From Chitinophaga pinensis (GTDB taxonomy: Bacteria > Bacteroidota > Bacteroidia > Flavobacteriales_D > Crocinitomicaceae), in the NCBI GenBank assembly GCA_943327315.2, contig CALPWQ020000016.1, positions 1-35,882 of the forward strand: a stretch of DNA of 35,882 nt, in the 5' to 3' direction. The notes under the pieces were generated by a model. The model worked only from the letters and a program-made list of their open reading frames with translations, was not told where the DNA came from and did no database searches. The position numbers were made by a program, and so were the translations under genes. Each line of letters opens with the position of its first letter. Position 1 is the stretch's first letter. Shown here in pieces: positions 8,082 through 17,144 of the stretch.

Positions 8082-9050
8082 TTAAAGGAAAAATTTCAGG
8101 CAAGAATATCCAAAAGTGATGTAAAAAAGAAAGGTGGCGAGTCCGCCAAAAGTTTGGCTCGCAAAAGAGAAAGGAAGGAAAAAGGAAAGTGGGATCATCA
8201 AGAAACTAAACCGCTCGATTTGACCAAACGTAAAAAAGTCTGCAATACCAAAAATCGCCCCAAGCAAAACCAGCCACCAGAGCATACTTGTTAGTTTTTT
8301 TAGACGGATAGACGATGTTTTCATGCGGGAGCGAATACTCACCAAACTCAATAAAAAAAGAAGGGTAAACAATACTGCAGTGATCAAAAAATCGGTTTGC
8401 TTACTGAGATAATCTATTGATTTATCAATCAATTTCAACTCGACTGTGCTTCCCGACATCCAGAGATAGACTCCAGCATAAACAAGGGGTATCGCCATTC
8501 CAAGGATGACCATCAAAGCTTCCCGAAAAATAAATGGCCGTATACGGCGAACCATGATAATCAAAAGTGGGGCAAGCAACACCAATGGAGGGTGAAATGT
8601 CGTGGCACATCCCGCTAAAAAAGCACCATTAAACACACGCCTTCTTCCATCTTCATTTTGACGAAGCAGGAACAACTGATAAATCATAGCAATGACAAAT
8701 GAGTGCGCCACCAAAAGCCCGTCAATCGAGTATGTCGCATGGTAGAAGCTCATCATCACCACATACAACAACGAAGGCATATAACTGTTACGCTCCAAAA
8801 ACTCGTTGGCATTGTAAATCATGTTTATCGCCAAGGCGTTGATTACAACAAGAATAGCCCCTGAAATCTCTAAAAATGAATCGGAGAAAGGAAGAGAAAT
8901 ACCCCACATACCAATGTTTGTCTCAGCGTTGTGCGGATAATAACTGGTGAACTGATCCAATAGAAAATACCCCAGCATAAAGAAGGGAATGAGGAAAAGT
9001 ACCCCCGTTCGATTTCCTAGAAACAATTTTACCATGCCACGAAGATACAT
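8082..9050 (-). CDS. DUF6427-like multi-pass membrane protein
   Basis: The 322-aa protein is almost entirely hydrophobic, with about eight to ten membrane segments. Polar loops include SYYPHNAETN near residue 40 and RQNEDGRRR near 150. Length, topology and position beside purine genes fit the Bacteroidota DUF6427 family, which in Flavobacterium sits near purD; I assign it by pattern and context, not by search. It probably lies in the inner membrane. The function is unknown. An alternative start is the Met at 9035 (MVKLFLGNR). It is 82 bp upstream of purQ and divergent from the DksA-type gene. Confidence 0.65.
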   Translation of the reverse strand: MYLRGMVKLFLGNRTGVLFLIPFFMLGYFLLDQFTSYYPHNAETNIGMWGISLPFSDSFLEISGAILVVINALAINMIYNANEFLERNSYMPSLLYVVMMSFYHATYSIDGLLVAHSFVIAMIYQLFLLRQNEDGRRRVFNGAFLAGCATTFHPPLVLLAPLLIIMVRRIRPFIFREALMVILGMAIPLVYAGVYLWMSGSTVELKLIDKSIDYLSKQTDFLITAVLFTLLFLLSLVSIRSRMKTSSIRLKKLTSMLWWLVLLGAIFGIADFFTFGQIERFSFLMIPLSFFLPFSFASQTFGGLATFLFYITFGYSCLKFFL

Positions 9051-9101
9051 ATTGTCAACAAAGGGTTAAAGTAAACTAACTTTCATCTACTTAATTTTTA
9101 C

Positions 9102-9131
9102 TTGGTACTTACCTATTTTCGCTTATATTTG
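9102..9131 (+). promoter_or_regulatory. Bacteroidota-type promoter for the DksA-like/lspA unit
   Basis: TTG at 9102-9104 and TATATTTG at 9124-9131 are separated by exactly 19 bp, a full match to the group consensus. A short hairpin (TCCCG/CGGGA, 9140-9153) lies in the predicted leader before the ATG at 9174. Confidence 0.85.
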
Positions 9132-9173
9132 CGGCCACGTCCCGCCTGCGGGAATGTTCAAAACCAAAATGTC

Positions 9174-9557
9174 ATGTCACAGGAAAAAACGAGATATTCA
9201 GATACTGAGTTAGCCGAGTTCAAGGATCTCATTCAAAAAAAGCTTAAGGAAGCTCAAGACGATTACGATTTATTGAAAGGGTCTCTTTCGCACAATGATG
9301 ACCATGGTACAGATGATACTGGCCGAACTTTCAATATGATGGAAGATGGTTCTGATACCTTATCCCGCGAGGAGGTGGCGCAGTTGGCCGCACGTCAAGA
9401 GAAGTTTATTCAAAGTTTACATGCTGCGCTTGTGCGCATTGAAAACAAAACATACGGTATTTGTCGTGTTACCGGCAAACTCATTGCAAAAGAGCGCCTC
9501 CGTTTGGTGCCTCATGCAACCATGAGTATTGACGCTAAAAACGCGCAAAACAAATAA
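9174..9557 (+). CDS. TraR/DksA-family protein with reduced zinc finger
   Basis: The 127-aa product has an N-terminal helical region (about 8-90, including an acidic DDHGTDD stretch) and a C-terminal remnant of the DksA/TraR zinc finger, YGICRVTGKLIAKERL. Only one Cys (C97) remains of the usual four, so zinc is unlikely to be bound. Such Cys-poor homologues are common in Bacteroidota. DksA-type proteins enter the RNA polymerase secondary channel and adjust transcription, often with ppGpp; that role here is inferred. The ATG at 9174 is chosen because an upstream TTG at 9102 is part of the promoter. lspA follows after 3 bp. Confidence 0.85.
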   Translation: MSQEKTRYSDTELAEFKDLIQKKLKEAQDDYDLLKGSLSHNDDHGTDDTGRTFNMMEDGSDTLSREEVAQLAARQEKFIQSLHAALVRIENKTYGICRVTGKLIAKERLRLVPHATMSIDAKNAQNK

Positions 9558-9560
9558 GCT

Positions 9561-10322
9561 GTGAGAAAGAATTTGTGGGTTGTTGGTGTATTGGTTCTTG
9601 TTATTTTATTGGCCGACCAATTCATTAAAATCTATATCAAAACCCATTTTTTACCCATGGAAACGGTACCTGTTTTCGGGGATTGGTTTGTGTTGGAATA
9701 TGTCGAAAATCAAGGCATGGCCTTCGGTACAACCTTTGGAAATCAAATGTGGCACAAGCTTGCACTGAGCATTTTCAGAATCATTGCCATTGCTGGAATC
9801 GGCTATTATTGGTACAAACAATCACAAGCAGGGGCGCGACGCGAGTTTCTCATTGCCGTAGGATTCATCTTTGCGGGAGCAACAGGAAACCTCATCGACT
9901 CAATGTGTTACGACTTTATTTTCCCTTTTGATCCCTGCATTGGATTTAATCAACTCGATGGCTCAGGCGTAAAAGCAACCTGCTACGAAAGTTTTGTAGT
10001 TGAACGCCGCCACACTGGCTTTTTGTTGGGAAACGTTGTCGACATGTTTAAGTTTCAGGCACACTGGCCTGACTGGGTAAGCGTAACCCTGCCAGAATTC
10101 AAAATGAAATGGGTCGGCGTGATTTGGCATAGACATGTAATTATTCACCCTGGCTCCGAAGTCTTTCCTGCCATTTGGAACCTTGCTGATGCATCCATCA
10201 CCATTGGTGTGCTTATGGTGTTTCTGCGTCAACGCACCTATTTCCCAAGTAAAAAGCAGCGGAAAAAACCTGGATTTTTCAAACGTCTTTTCAAGAAGAA
10301 AACTAATCAAGCGATCGATTAG
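9561..10322 (+). CDS. lspA: Lipoprotein signal peptidase (signal peptidase II)
   Basis: The product is 253 aa and starts at GTG, 3 bp after the DksA-like stop. LspA is an inner-membrane aspartic protease that removes signal peptides from diacylated prolipoproteins; several lipoprotein genes in this window are likely substrates. The catalytic Asp residues are D161 in GNVVDMF and D210 in WNLADAS, and the conserved N-terminal LLADQFIK is present. The protein is longer than the usual 160-170 aa. An extra periplasmic insert (about 118-150) and a basic C-terminal tail account for this, as in other Bacteroidota. Its stop codon overlaps that of the convergent barrel gene by 3-4 bp. Confidence 0.93.
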   Translation: MRKNLWVVGVLVLVILLADQFIKIYIKTHFLPMETVPVFGDWFVLEYVENQGMAFGTTFGNQMWHKLALSIFRIIAIAGIGYYWYKQSQAGARREFLIAVGFIFAGATGNLIDSMCYDFIFPFDPCIGFNQLDGSGVKATCYESFVVERRHTGFLLGNVVDMFKFQAHWPDWVSVTLPEFKMKWVGVIWHRHVIIHPGSEVFPAIWNLADASITIGVLMVFLRQRTYFPSKKQRKKPGFFKRLFKKKTNQAID

Positions 10323-12037
10323 AATCGCGCGGTTATCCCCCCCATTACTTGGAAAATTTGAACCGGATGATTGTACCATCTGTAGTATCTCTGCGAGGCT
10401 AAGTTGTTGAATTGAATGAAGGCTGAGACGCGTTTGTTGTACCGGTATTCCAAGCCAAGGTTGATGTCTGTAATCAAACCCATGCGCTTTGCCAGCTGTC
10501 CGTTCTCCAAGGTCACGTCGGACTCCGTAGCATCGTACACCTGTGCTTGACGTCCCCCTTCAAAGTTGACATCAAGATTCACAAGAAACTTGTCATACAA
10601 ATTGTAGCTTCCTCGAATGCCCGCTTGCCATTGTGGAAGGTTCCACGCATAGGTGTTGTTCAGCAACAAATACGAATAATAGCGGCCAATGGCATCTACT
10701 TTCAATTTCTCATTCAACTGGTACGAAACCGAACCTTCAATGGTTGTTTGATTCAATGTGTCGTAAATCAAGTTGAATTTATTCCCTACAGAGAATGTCG
10801 TGTCTGTAATAAAAAAGGCCTTGTCTTTCACTCGGGCAAAACTTGCGTTGACATTGAAGCTAATGCGACTCGAAAGTGTTCCTTTGATTCCACCATATAC
10901 ATCGATGCTCGTGTTTTCATTTTTCAATTGAAGATTTGACAACACAAACTCATTGTCATCCACAGTTGATCTAAATGTACGTTGCTTTAACCCGCCCCGA
11001 ACACCAATGAATGGGATAAAAATGTCGTTAAACAACGAGTATTTTACCTCTGCAACTGGGTACAGATGCACCTTTGTTTGTGTATGCGCATCCACCACAA
11101 AATCAAAGCCAATGATGGCGCGAAAACGGTTGTTCCACAATTGTGTGGTGACTGTTGGTTTTAAGTTAATCACCGTGTTGTTCAGCACCAAACCTGAATC
11201 TGCAGCAAACTGAAGTGTATCTGACTCCGTTCCATAGCGGTATCCGTTGTAGCGCACATTTGCTTCAGCTGCAAAGACCTCCTTCCCTTGACGGTACCAG
11301 CCCGACCCTCCAATAGCTACATAGTTTTCACTTCCTCTCCATGCACTCAATGAATCAGATGGCTTTTTTGAGTTGAAATGGTTGTAGGCCACATTGATTT
11401 TGTAGTTCAATTTAGCACTGTCCTTCTTGTGTGAATCAAAGGCAAAAGCTGCGCCCACATCTTGGTAGCGCTGCGCAATCGTGCTTCGATCAACAGATTG
11501 AGCAGAATCCACTAAACCATAATAATGTAAGCCTTGATTGTTGTAATGCACATCACCACGTAGGGAATAATTTTTCTCATGAATGGCACCAAACACATTG
11601 GTTCGGGTGCGGTCAAACTGAGCAGGTGCATAGTTTGTAATGTTCCCAAAGGAACTGAGGTGTTGGGCATGCACACCGTAAACATATTTGCGGGAGCGTT
11701 TCGAGTCGAAGTACACCTCTCCAAGTGGCATCAACTCAGAGCCAACACCAAGTTTTACGTACGTTGAGTAGAGCTGTTGAAGCTTTGGTTCCACCTTGAT
11801 GGTGACCGGTTTAATCGTATCTACCTTAATCTGTGTTGGAAAGCGCAAGGACAACAACGGATATTGCTGAACTTGAGTGCCGAGCACGGTGTCAATGATG
11901 GACGGATTCATGCTGATGCGGTATGCTGGTGGAACATCTCTATTCCCGATACCATTAATGATCACCAAGTCCCCCTGTCCAAATGACAGAAGCGGGAGCA
12001 GTGCAACAAGTATGGCTATAAATCTCTTAGTTCCCAT
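10319..12037 (-). CDS. Outer-membrane beta-barrel protein, TonB-receptor-like
   Basis: The product is 572 aa. A signal peptide (about 1-20, ending LSFGQ) is followed by alternating polar/hydrophobic strands with many Tyr and Asn residues, ending in Phe (MGGITARF), the usual signature of an outer-membrane barrel. It resembles the barrel part of TonB-dependent receptors, but I see no plug domain or TonB box. The start overlaps the end of the upstream 1021-aa TPR gene by 11 bp, so the two are translationally coupled and probably work together. Substrate and function are unknown. Confidence 0.75.
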   Translation of the reverse strand: MGTKRFIAILVALLPLLSFGQGDLVIINGIGNRDVPPAYRISMNPSIIDTVLGTQVQQYPLLSLRFPTQIKVDTIKPVTIKVEPKLQQLYSTYVKLGVGSELMPLGEVYFDSKRSRKYVYGVHAQHLSSFGNITNYAPAQFDRTRTNVFGAIHEKNYSLRGDVHYNNQGLHYYGLVDSAQSVDRSTIAQRYQDVGAAFAFDSHKKDSAKLNYKINVAYNHFNSKKPSDSLSAWRGSENYVAIGGSGWYRQGKEVFAAEANVRYNGYRYGTESDTLQFAADSGLVLNNTVINLKPTVTTQLWNNRFRAIIGFDFVVDAHTQTKVHLYPVAEVKYSLFNDIFIPFIGVRGGLKQRTFRSTVDDNEFVLSNLQLKNENTSIDVYGGIKGTLSSRISFNVNASFARVKDKAFFITDTTFSVGNKFNLIYDTLNQTTIEGSVSYQLNEKLKVDAIGRYYSYLLLNNTYAWNLPQWQAGIRGSYNLYDKFLVNLDVNFEGGRQAQVYDATESDVTLENGQLAKRMGLITDINLGLEYRYNKRVSAFIQFNNLASQRYYRWYNHPVQIFQVMGGITARF

Positions 12038-15000
12038 TTTCGTTCATTTCAATGATTGTTTCACCTTCTGGTGTGATGCTTTTCGGCTGACTCTTCAATT
12101 GTTGGATCTCCAACATCAACTCGTTTGCTTCTGTTAAGATTCCATCATCTGTCGTTTTATAGTGGTTGATGACGGAGTTGAGTGTGCGCTCAGCTTGGAA
12201 CAAATCATCCGTTGCCATTTGCACGCGTGACTGAAGAATGAGTGCCTTTGCCGTCCAGAAGTTGTAGCTCGGCTTCATCTTCAGTAATTCGCGAATGGTT
12301 TTATCGGAATTGACATAATCTTGTTCTGCGTAATAAATTTCAGCGATGATAAACTTCGCTTCTGCCGCAGTTGCCGTTGTGGTGTTTTTCACCAACCACT
12401 CGAGGTGTGGGACGGATGCGGAATAATTCTTCAGCTCATAACTTGAAATCCCCGCAACGTATTCTCCTTCTTGACGAATGGTGTTGTTGATCCCAGTATT
12501 CTCTAGCACCAAGGTAGCTTTCTCGTAAGCCTTTGACCAATTTTCGATGATGAAATAACTGCGCATCAAGCCAAGTCGCGCTGAAAATACCGTTGACGGT
12601 TTCGAACTGATTCCCTCCACACGCTCATAGAATGGTATGGCGTCTGCGTAACGTTCACTATTGTAATAAATCTGCGCACCGCGTGATGCTGCGTATTCCG
12701 TGTATGAGTTGTTCGGTCCTTCCAGGCATTGTGCATAGGCTTTGACTGCATTTTCCTTGTCGTTCAATGAGAAATATGAATTCCCTAAAAAGAACTTCGC
12801 ATCCACCGAAAATCGTCCTGCCGGAAATTTATCCAAGTACTTTTTGAACAGAGGAATGGATTCCGCAAATAAACTGTCCTTGTAGGCTTCAACAGCTGGA
12901 GAGTAGTACAACCCTTCTTGTTCTTCCATTGAAATGTTGGCGCAAGAATACTGTGAAGCAATATCACTTACCTTTTCTGGTTGTTTCAATGCAGCATAAA
13001 TGTCCATAAGTCCACGAACAGCTTTTTCACAAACGGTGCGGTCTTCACCGTGCTCAGTCAAGATTTGTTTGTACTCCAACTCCGATTGACGGAAGTCGTG
13101 CTTTTTAAAGTGGATGTCGGCGAGTTCAATGCGGCAATCTACCACCAAATCTGAGTTTGGATACTCATCAATGATTCTTCTTAAATACGTGTCTGACTTC
13201 TCGAACTGTTCCTTTGACTTGTAAATCAGTGCCACGTCATACAAACACTTGAGTGTATATTTTGACGTTTTATAATTTGTGAGAATATCCAATAAGCGCG
13301 CAGCTTTCAAGTCATCATTTCCCATGTATCCATAGGCCTTCGCCATGTAGAATAGCGCTTGATCTTCGTAGCCTGAGGCCAATCGAACCACTTCTTGATA
13401 ACTTTTCACTGCCAACTCATCTTGTTTTGTTGCGAAGTAACCATCTCCAACACGCATGTGGGCATCAGACAATTTGCGTTTGTCATTTACTGATGATTGG
13501 CAATAGATTCGGAACGCATCTGTCGATTGAGTGATGTCATTCTTTTTCAAATACGCATATCCCATGTTGTAGTAAGCATCCGCTTTCAATCCAATGGACT
13601 GAGCTGCGGGCATCGAAATAAATTCACGGTACCCTTTGATGGCCTTGTCCATGTCGTCCAAACGGAAATACGCATCAGATGCCCAGAAACGTGCTTTTGC
13701 CGTGATCGCTGCATCCACTGGATATTGATTCACGCGGTCAAACATCTTTAAGGCACTTTTCATATCTCCCTTTTGGAAATAGTCTACGCCATAGTTGAAT
13801 GCAACCAGCTGATACACCGTTTTCAAGCGCGTATCCTTGTTTTTCAACTTATCCAAAGATTCAAGGGCTTTTGCATAGTTATTTGTCGAGGAGTACACAT
13901 TGACGAGGTATTGATTCACCTCATCACGACGGTCTGATTCTGGAAATTCAGTCAAGAACGACTCAAACGCTTCAACCGCATCGTTAAACGGGTTAATGTC
14001 CAACTTGTAAGAAAGCACCGCAAAATTGTACAGCGCATCTTCCTGGATTTTAGGGTCTACAGTGATTGCTGCCGCTGCGCCAAATGCCGATCTGGCAGAC
14101 GCAAAATTGTTCTGCTTCATTCGTGACTCGGCAATGTGGTACAAGGCAACTTGTGCTAAACTGTCCTTTTTGCCATTCGCCACACGATCAAATAGTTTTG
14201 CCGCTTTATCGTACATGGCAGAGCGGTAGTACGCATAGCCCAATTGGTAGTCATCGTCTCGGGTTGTTTGAGCGTTTTTATTGAAGGCCTCAAGGTAAGG
14301 CACCGACTCTTTAAATTGATTTTCACGGTAATAGGAGTCACCCACCAAGTGATTCATGTCGTTTTGATTGAAGACTTTAGAGGTGTCCATCACATTCGGA
14401 GCAATGTCTATCACCTTTTGGTAATCCCCCTGCAAATAATAGATCTGAGCCAAGTAGTACGGTGCAATAGAGGCATACTGTGCCTTGTCCTTCAATTGAA
14501 TAAACCCTGCTTCTGCCACCGTATACGACTTGTTCATGTAGGCAATATGAGAGTAGAAATACAAGGCCGGCGGGCCGTATTGGGTAGAGTCGTCCTTGAT
14601 GTCGTGGAATGCACTTCGTGCTGCATCGTAGTTTGCTTCTTGAAAATTCGCATACCCCAGCTTGAATAAAAACTCTGACTGGTCTTCTTTCGATACGTCC
14701 TTTGTGCTCAATTGATTGAACCAAATTAAGGCGTCATTAAAATCGCGTTTGTGGTAGAAAAACTTGCCGAGGCGGAAATATATTTCTTTGTGGTAGATGC
14801 TTTCAGGGTAATCCGCATTGAATTTCTCGAGGAGTGCCACTGCATCATTGTTTGAAAGCTCCAGCGCTGAAATCCCCTCGTAATACCTAGCCTTGACATA
14901 CATGGGGTCGTTTGTTTTACCAAATTGGTCGATGAACGCACGAAATTCTGTGCGGGCTGCGGCAAACTGCGCTTTTTCGTACAATTCCTCTGCACGGTAA

Positions 15001-15092
15001 AAGCCCGCATATTCACTGTTGTATTTTTCTGAAGTCTGAGCAAAAACAACAATGTTCATGGACAAACCGAGAATGATCAGAAGCCTGGTCAT
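12027..15092 (-). CDS. Large periplasmic TPR protein
   Basis: The product is 1021 aa. A signal peptide (about 1-19, ending VVFAQ) is followed by tetratricopeptide-type helical repeats along nearly the whole length. Typical pieces are KVIDIAPNVMDTSK, YYNMGYAYLKKNDI and AKFFLGNSYFSLNDKENAV. No enzyme domain is seen. TPR arrays are protein-binding scaffolds, and a soluble periplasmic or outer-membrane-associated location is inferred from the signal. It is the first gene of a two-gene unit with the barrel protein at 10319. A partner role in outer-membrane assembly or transport is plausible but unproven. Confidence 0.88.
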   Translation of the reverse strand: MTRLLIILGLSMNIVVFAQTSEKYNSEYAGFYRAEELYEKAQFAAARTEFRAFIDQFGKTNDPMYVKARYYEGISALELSNNDAVALLEKFNADYPESIYHKEIYFRLGKFFYHKRDFNDALIWFNQLSTKDVSKEDQSEFLFKLGYANFQEANYDAARSAFHDIKDDSTQYGPPALYFYSHIAYMNKSYTVAEAGFIQLKDKAQYASIAPYYLAQIYYLQGDYQKVIDIAPNVMDTSKVFNQNDMNHLVGDSYYRENQFKESVPYLEAFNKNAQTTRDDDYQLGYAYYRSAMYDKAAKLFDRVANGKKDSLAQVALYHIAESRMKQNNFASARSAFGAAAAITVDPKIQEDALYNFAVLSYKLDINPFNDAVEAFESFLTEFPESDRRDEVNQYLVNVYSSTNNYAKALESLDKLKNKDTRLKTVYQLVAFNYGVDYFQKGDMKSALKMFDRVNQYPVDAAITAKARFWASDAYFRLDDMDKAIKGYREFISMPAAQSIGLKADAYYNMGYAYLKKNDITQSTDAFRIYCQSSVNDKRKLSDAHMRVGDGYFATKQDELAVKSYQEVVRLASGYEDQALFYMAKAYGYMGNDDLKAARLLDILTNYKTSKYTLKCLYDVALIYKSKEQFEKSDTYLRRIIDEYPNSDLVVDCRIELADIHFKKHDFRQSELEYKQILTEHGEDRTVCEKAVRGLMDIYAALKQPEKVSDIASQYSCANISMEEQEGLYYSPAVEAYKDSLFAESIPLFKKYLDKFPAGRFSVDAKFFLGNSYFSLNDKENAVKAYAQCLEGPNNSYTEYAASRGAQIYYNSERYADAIPFYERVEGISSKPSTVFSARLGLMRSYFIIENWSKAYEKATLVLENTGINNTIRQEGEYVAGISSYELKNYSASVPHLEWLVKNTTTATAAEAKFIIAEIYYAEQDYVNSDKTIRELLKMKPSYNFWTAKALILQSRVQMATDDLFQAERTLNSVINHYKTTDDGILTEANELMLEIQQLKSQPKSITPEGETIIEMNENGN

Positions 15093-15243
15093 AAGATGTG
15101 TATTTAAGCTAGTAAAATTACGTCTGTCGTATTCGGTTACAGAATACTTTTCTAAAAGTTTTACACTTGATTCTGTTAAGATAATTTTTGCAGTGGCGCC
15201 TTGAAAATAGTGTGATTTAAGACCTTTACATCAAATAGCGTCC

Positions 15244-15912
15244 ATGGAAAAAGTCATTGATATCAAAAACGGCGTCATTCGCCAACAAAACACGACCATC
15301 CTTTCAGATCTGCAATTCAGCGTTGGTCCGCAAGACTTTGTGTATTTGATTGGGCGAACAGGGAGCGGGAAGAGCACTTTACTTAAAGCCATTTATGGTG
15401 AGCTTCCGTTAAGTGAGGGCACAGGTACTGTGGCTGGATTTGACTTGCTGCACATGAAAAAGAAGGATGTGCCCATGTTACGCCGCAAGATTGGCATTGT
15501 CTTTCAAGACTTCCAATTGCTATCCGACCGCACCGTAATGAACAACCTGCTTTTTGTGCTCGGTGCGACAGGCTGGACCGACAAGACACTTATGCAAAAA
15601 CGCGCCATGGCAGTATTGCAATTGGTGGGCATCGAAAAGAAAGCCAACATCATGCCTCATGCACTTTCGGGCGGTGAGCAACAGCGCATTTCCATTGCAC
15701 GAGCCTTATTGAACAATCCTGCGTTGATCTTAGCAGATGAGCCAACAGGGAATCTTGATCCAGAAACTTCAGAAGATATCATGCACCTGTTAATCGCCGT
15801 CGCCAAAGAAGAAGGTTCAGCAGTACTAATGGCCACACACGACATGAATATGGTCAACAAATTCCCAGGAAGGGTTGTGCGCGTGGAAGATGGGGCGCTT
15901 GTTGAAAGATAA
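15244..15912 (+). CDS. ftsE: Cell division ATP-binding protein FtsE
   Basis: The 222-aa product is an ABC ATPase with Walker [10 protein letters not shown] (37-45), the Q-loop stretch IVFQDFQLL (85-93) typical of FtsE, signature [10 protein letters not shown] (141-150), Walker B LILADE (161-166) and the switch His H199. FtsE works with the membrane protein FtsX to regulate peptidoglycan hydrolases at the division site. ftsX is not adjacent and none is seen in the window. The gene is divergent from the large TPR gene, with 151 bp between them in which I find no confident promoter. Confidence 0.92.
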   Translation: MEKVIDIKNGVIRQQNTTILSDLQFSVGPQDFVYLIGRTGSGKSTLLKAIYGELPLSEGTGTVAGFDLLHMKKKDVPMLRRKIGIVFQDFQLLSDRTVMNNLLFVLGATGWTDKTLMQKRAMAVLQLVGIEKKANIMPHALSGGEQQRISIARALLNNPALILADEPTGNLDPETSEDIMHLLIAVAKEEGSAVLMATHDMNMVNKFPGRVVRVEDGALVER

Positions 15913-15914
15913 AA

Positions 15915-15949
15915 ATGACTAGTTACCAGTGACTAATGACTAGTTTTTT
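15915..15949 (+). terminator. Possible terminator built from a degenerate heptamer repeat
   Basis: Four heptamers (ATGACTA, GTTACCA, GTGACTA, ATGACTA) run from 15915 to 15942. The self-complementary ACTAGT occurs at 15918-15923 and 15939-15944 and can form a 6-bp stem with a 15-nt loop, directly followed by a T-run (15944-15949). It would serve ftsE. The stem is short, so this is tentative. Confidence 0.45.
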
Positions 15950-16018
15950 AATTGGTTTGATGCCTGAGGCAACTTGGAATTCGATTGCTGCGCAAATTTG
16001 TGGCCTCGAATGAACCCC

Positions 16019-16072
16019 AACTCGTAACTCGTAACTCGTAATTAGTAATTAGTAATTAGTAATTAGTAACTA
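16019..16072. repeat. Heptanucleotide tandem array (GTAACTC/GTAATTA)
   Basis: From 16024 the units are GTAACTC twice, GTAATTA four times and GTAACTA once, after a partial AACTC. The last unit includes the stop codon (minus-strand TAG, 16070-16072) of the glutaminyl cyclotransferase gene. The period and consensus match the array at 194-261. Confidence 0.93.
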
Positions 16073-17143
16073 AGAAGTCGGTTTCTTAAAGTTCACTTCA
16101 AAAAGTTTCGGCCATTTCTTGCCGGTCATGTACCACTTCTTCGTGGCTGGATTAAAGGCAATGCCATTGAGTACATCCCCGTTTCCTCTCCCTTTTCGAA
16201 CAAGCTCAGCCGCGTCAAGCTCCGCAACAACTTTTCCGTTGTTTGGATCAATAACCGCCACTTTGTTGGTCATCCAGACATTGGCATAAATCAAGCCGTC
16301 GGCATATTCCAGCTCGTTCAATTTAGTCACAGGACCTTGATGCGTGTACACTTCGATGGTGCGTGTGATGGCGAATGTCTCGGGATTTCGGAAGGTAATC
16401 CGTTCTGTGCCATCCGACATGATGAGTGAGCTGCCGTCGTTGCACAAGCCCCAGCCCTCACCAGAATATTTTAAGTCCTTCAACAAGGTTAAATCCGTTT
16501 GATTGTAGACAAAGCAGGTTTGCTCTTGCCAAGTGATTTGATATATTTTTCCCTTTAACACCGTGATTCCCTCGCCAAAGTAAGAGCCGTCTAAGCCCAT
16601 AGACTTCACGATTTTACCGTCCGATAGATTCACTTGTGCCAAGACACTCGTTCCTCTTTCGCCCGTCCCTTCGTACAACTGGCCATTGCTGAACTCCAAT
16701 CCTTGTGTAAAGCTAGTTGCTTCATGGGGGTATTCTCGCGTAATTTCTGCAATCCAGATTTCCGGAACGACATCAGAAAGGACGCGTATAATTCGCTTGT
16801 CGGAGGATTTTGTTCCGTCTTTCAAGGTCGCAACCAATTCCACTTGGCGTGCACCTAAACCGTAAAACCCGGCTTTGAGTTGATACGTGATTTTCTTACC
16901 TGGCGAATTCCACGTGGCGAATGTACTGTCGTTGTAAATCAGTTCCAAGGTTTCCACATCTGGATTGTTGACCAGAATGTCGATGGGTACTTTTTCATCC
17001 CAACGTGTCGCTAGGTTGTCTTCGAAGGCAAAGGCCGCTGGCAGTTCTGTTGCCGAACCATCTGTCGATGCAGGCGCACACGAACGAAACACCATCGCAC
17101 CAAGAAATGCGATGATTAAACCGATGATCAGGTATTTTTTCAT
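16070..17143 (-). CDS. Glutaminyl-peptide cyclotransferase (plant/bacterial type)
   Basis: The product is 357 aa. The N-terminus has a hydrophobic segment ending in FRSC (C22), which could be a weak lipobox or an anchor, so the protein is extracytoplasmic. A linker or Ig-like region (about 45-120) precedes a beta-propeller-like glutamine cyclotransferase domain (about 130-355) with TSFTQGLEF, GEGITVLKGKIYQITWQ, LNELEYADGLIYANVW and VLNGIAFNP. The family turns N-terminal Gln into pyroglutamate. T9SS cargo often exposes N-terminal Gln after cleavage at an Ala-Gln site, as in several proteins here, so it may protect those ends (inference). It starts 1 bp after ytxJ, in an operon with pheS. Confidence 0.88.
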   Translation of the reverse strand: MKKYLIIGLIIAFLGAMVFRSCAPASTDGSATELPAAFAFEDNLATRWDEKVPIDILVNNPDVETLELIYNDSTFATWNSPGKKITYQLKAGFYGLGARQVELVATLKDGTKSSDKRIIRVLSDVVPEIWIAEITREYPHEATSFTQGLEFSNGQLYEGTGERGTSVLAQVNLSDGKIVKSMGLDGSYFGEGITVLKGKIYQITWQEQTCFVYNQTDLTLLKDLKYSGEGWGLCNDGSSLIMSDGTERITFRNPETFAITRTIEVYTHQGPVTKLNELEYADGLIYANVWMTNKVAVIDPNNGKVVAELDAAELVRKGRGNGDVLNGIAFNPATKKWYMTGKKWPKLFEVNFKKPTS

Positions 17144-17144
17144 G

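Noticed and set aside
9102..9173. TTG start for the DksA-like gene
   Set aside because: The TTG is the -33 element of a consensus promoter, so it cannot be in the transcript.
15244..16069. An ftsX gene next to ftsE
   Set aside because: No membrane-protein ORF follows ftsE; the next 157 bp are repeats.
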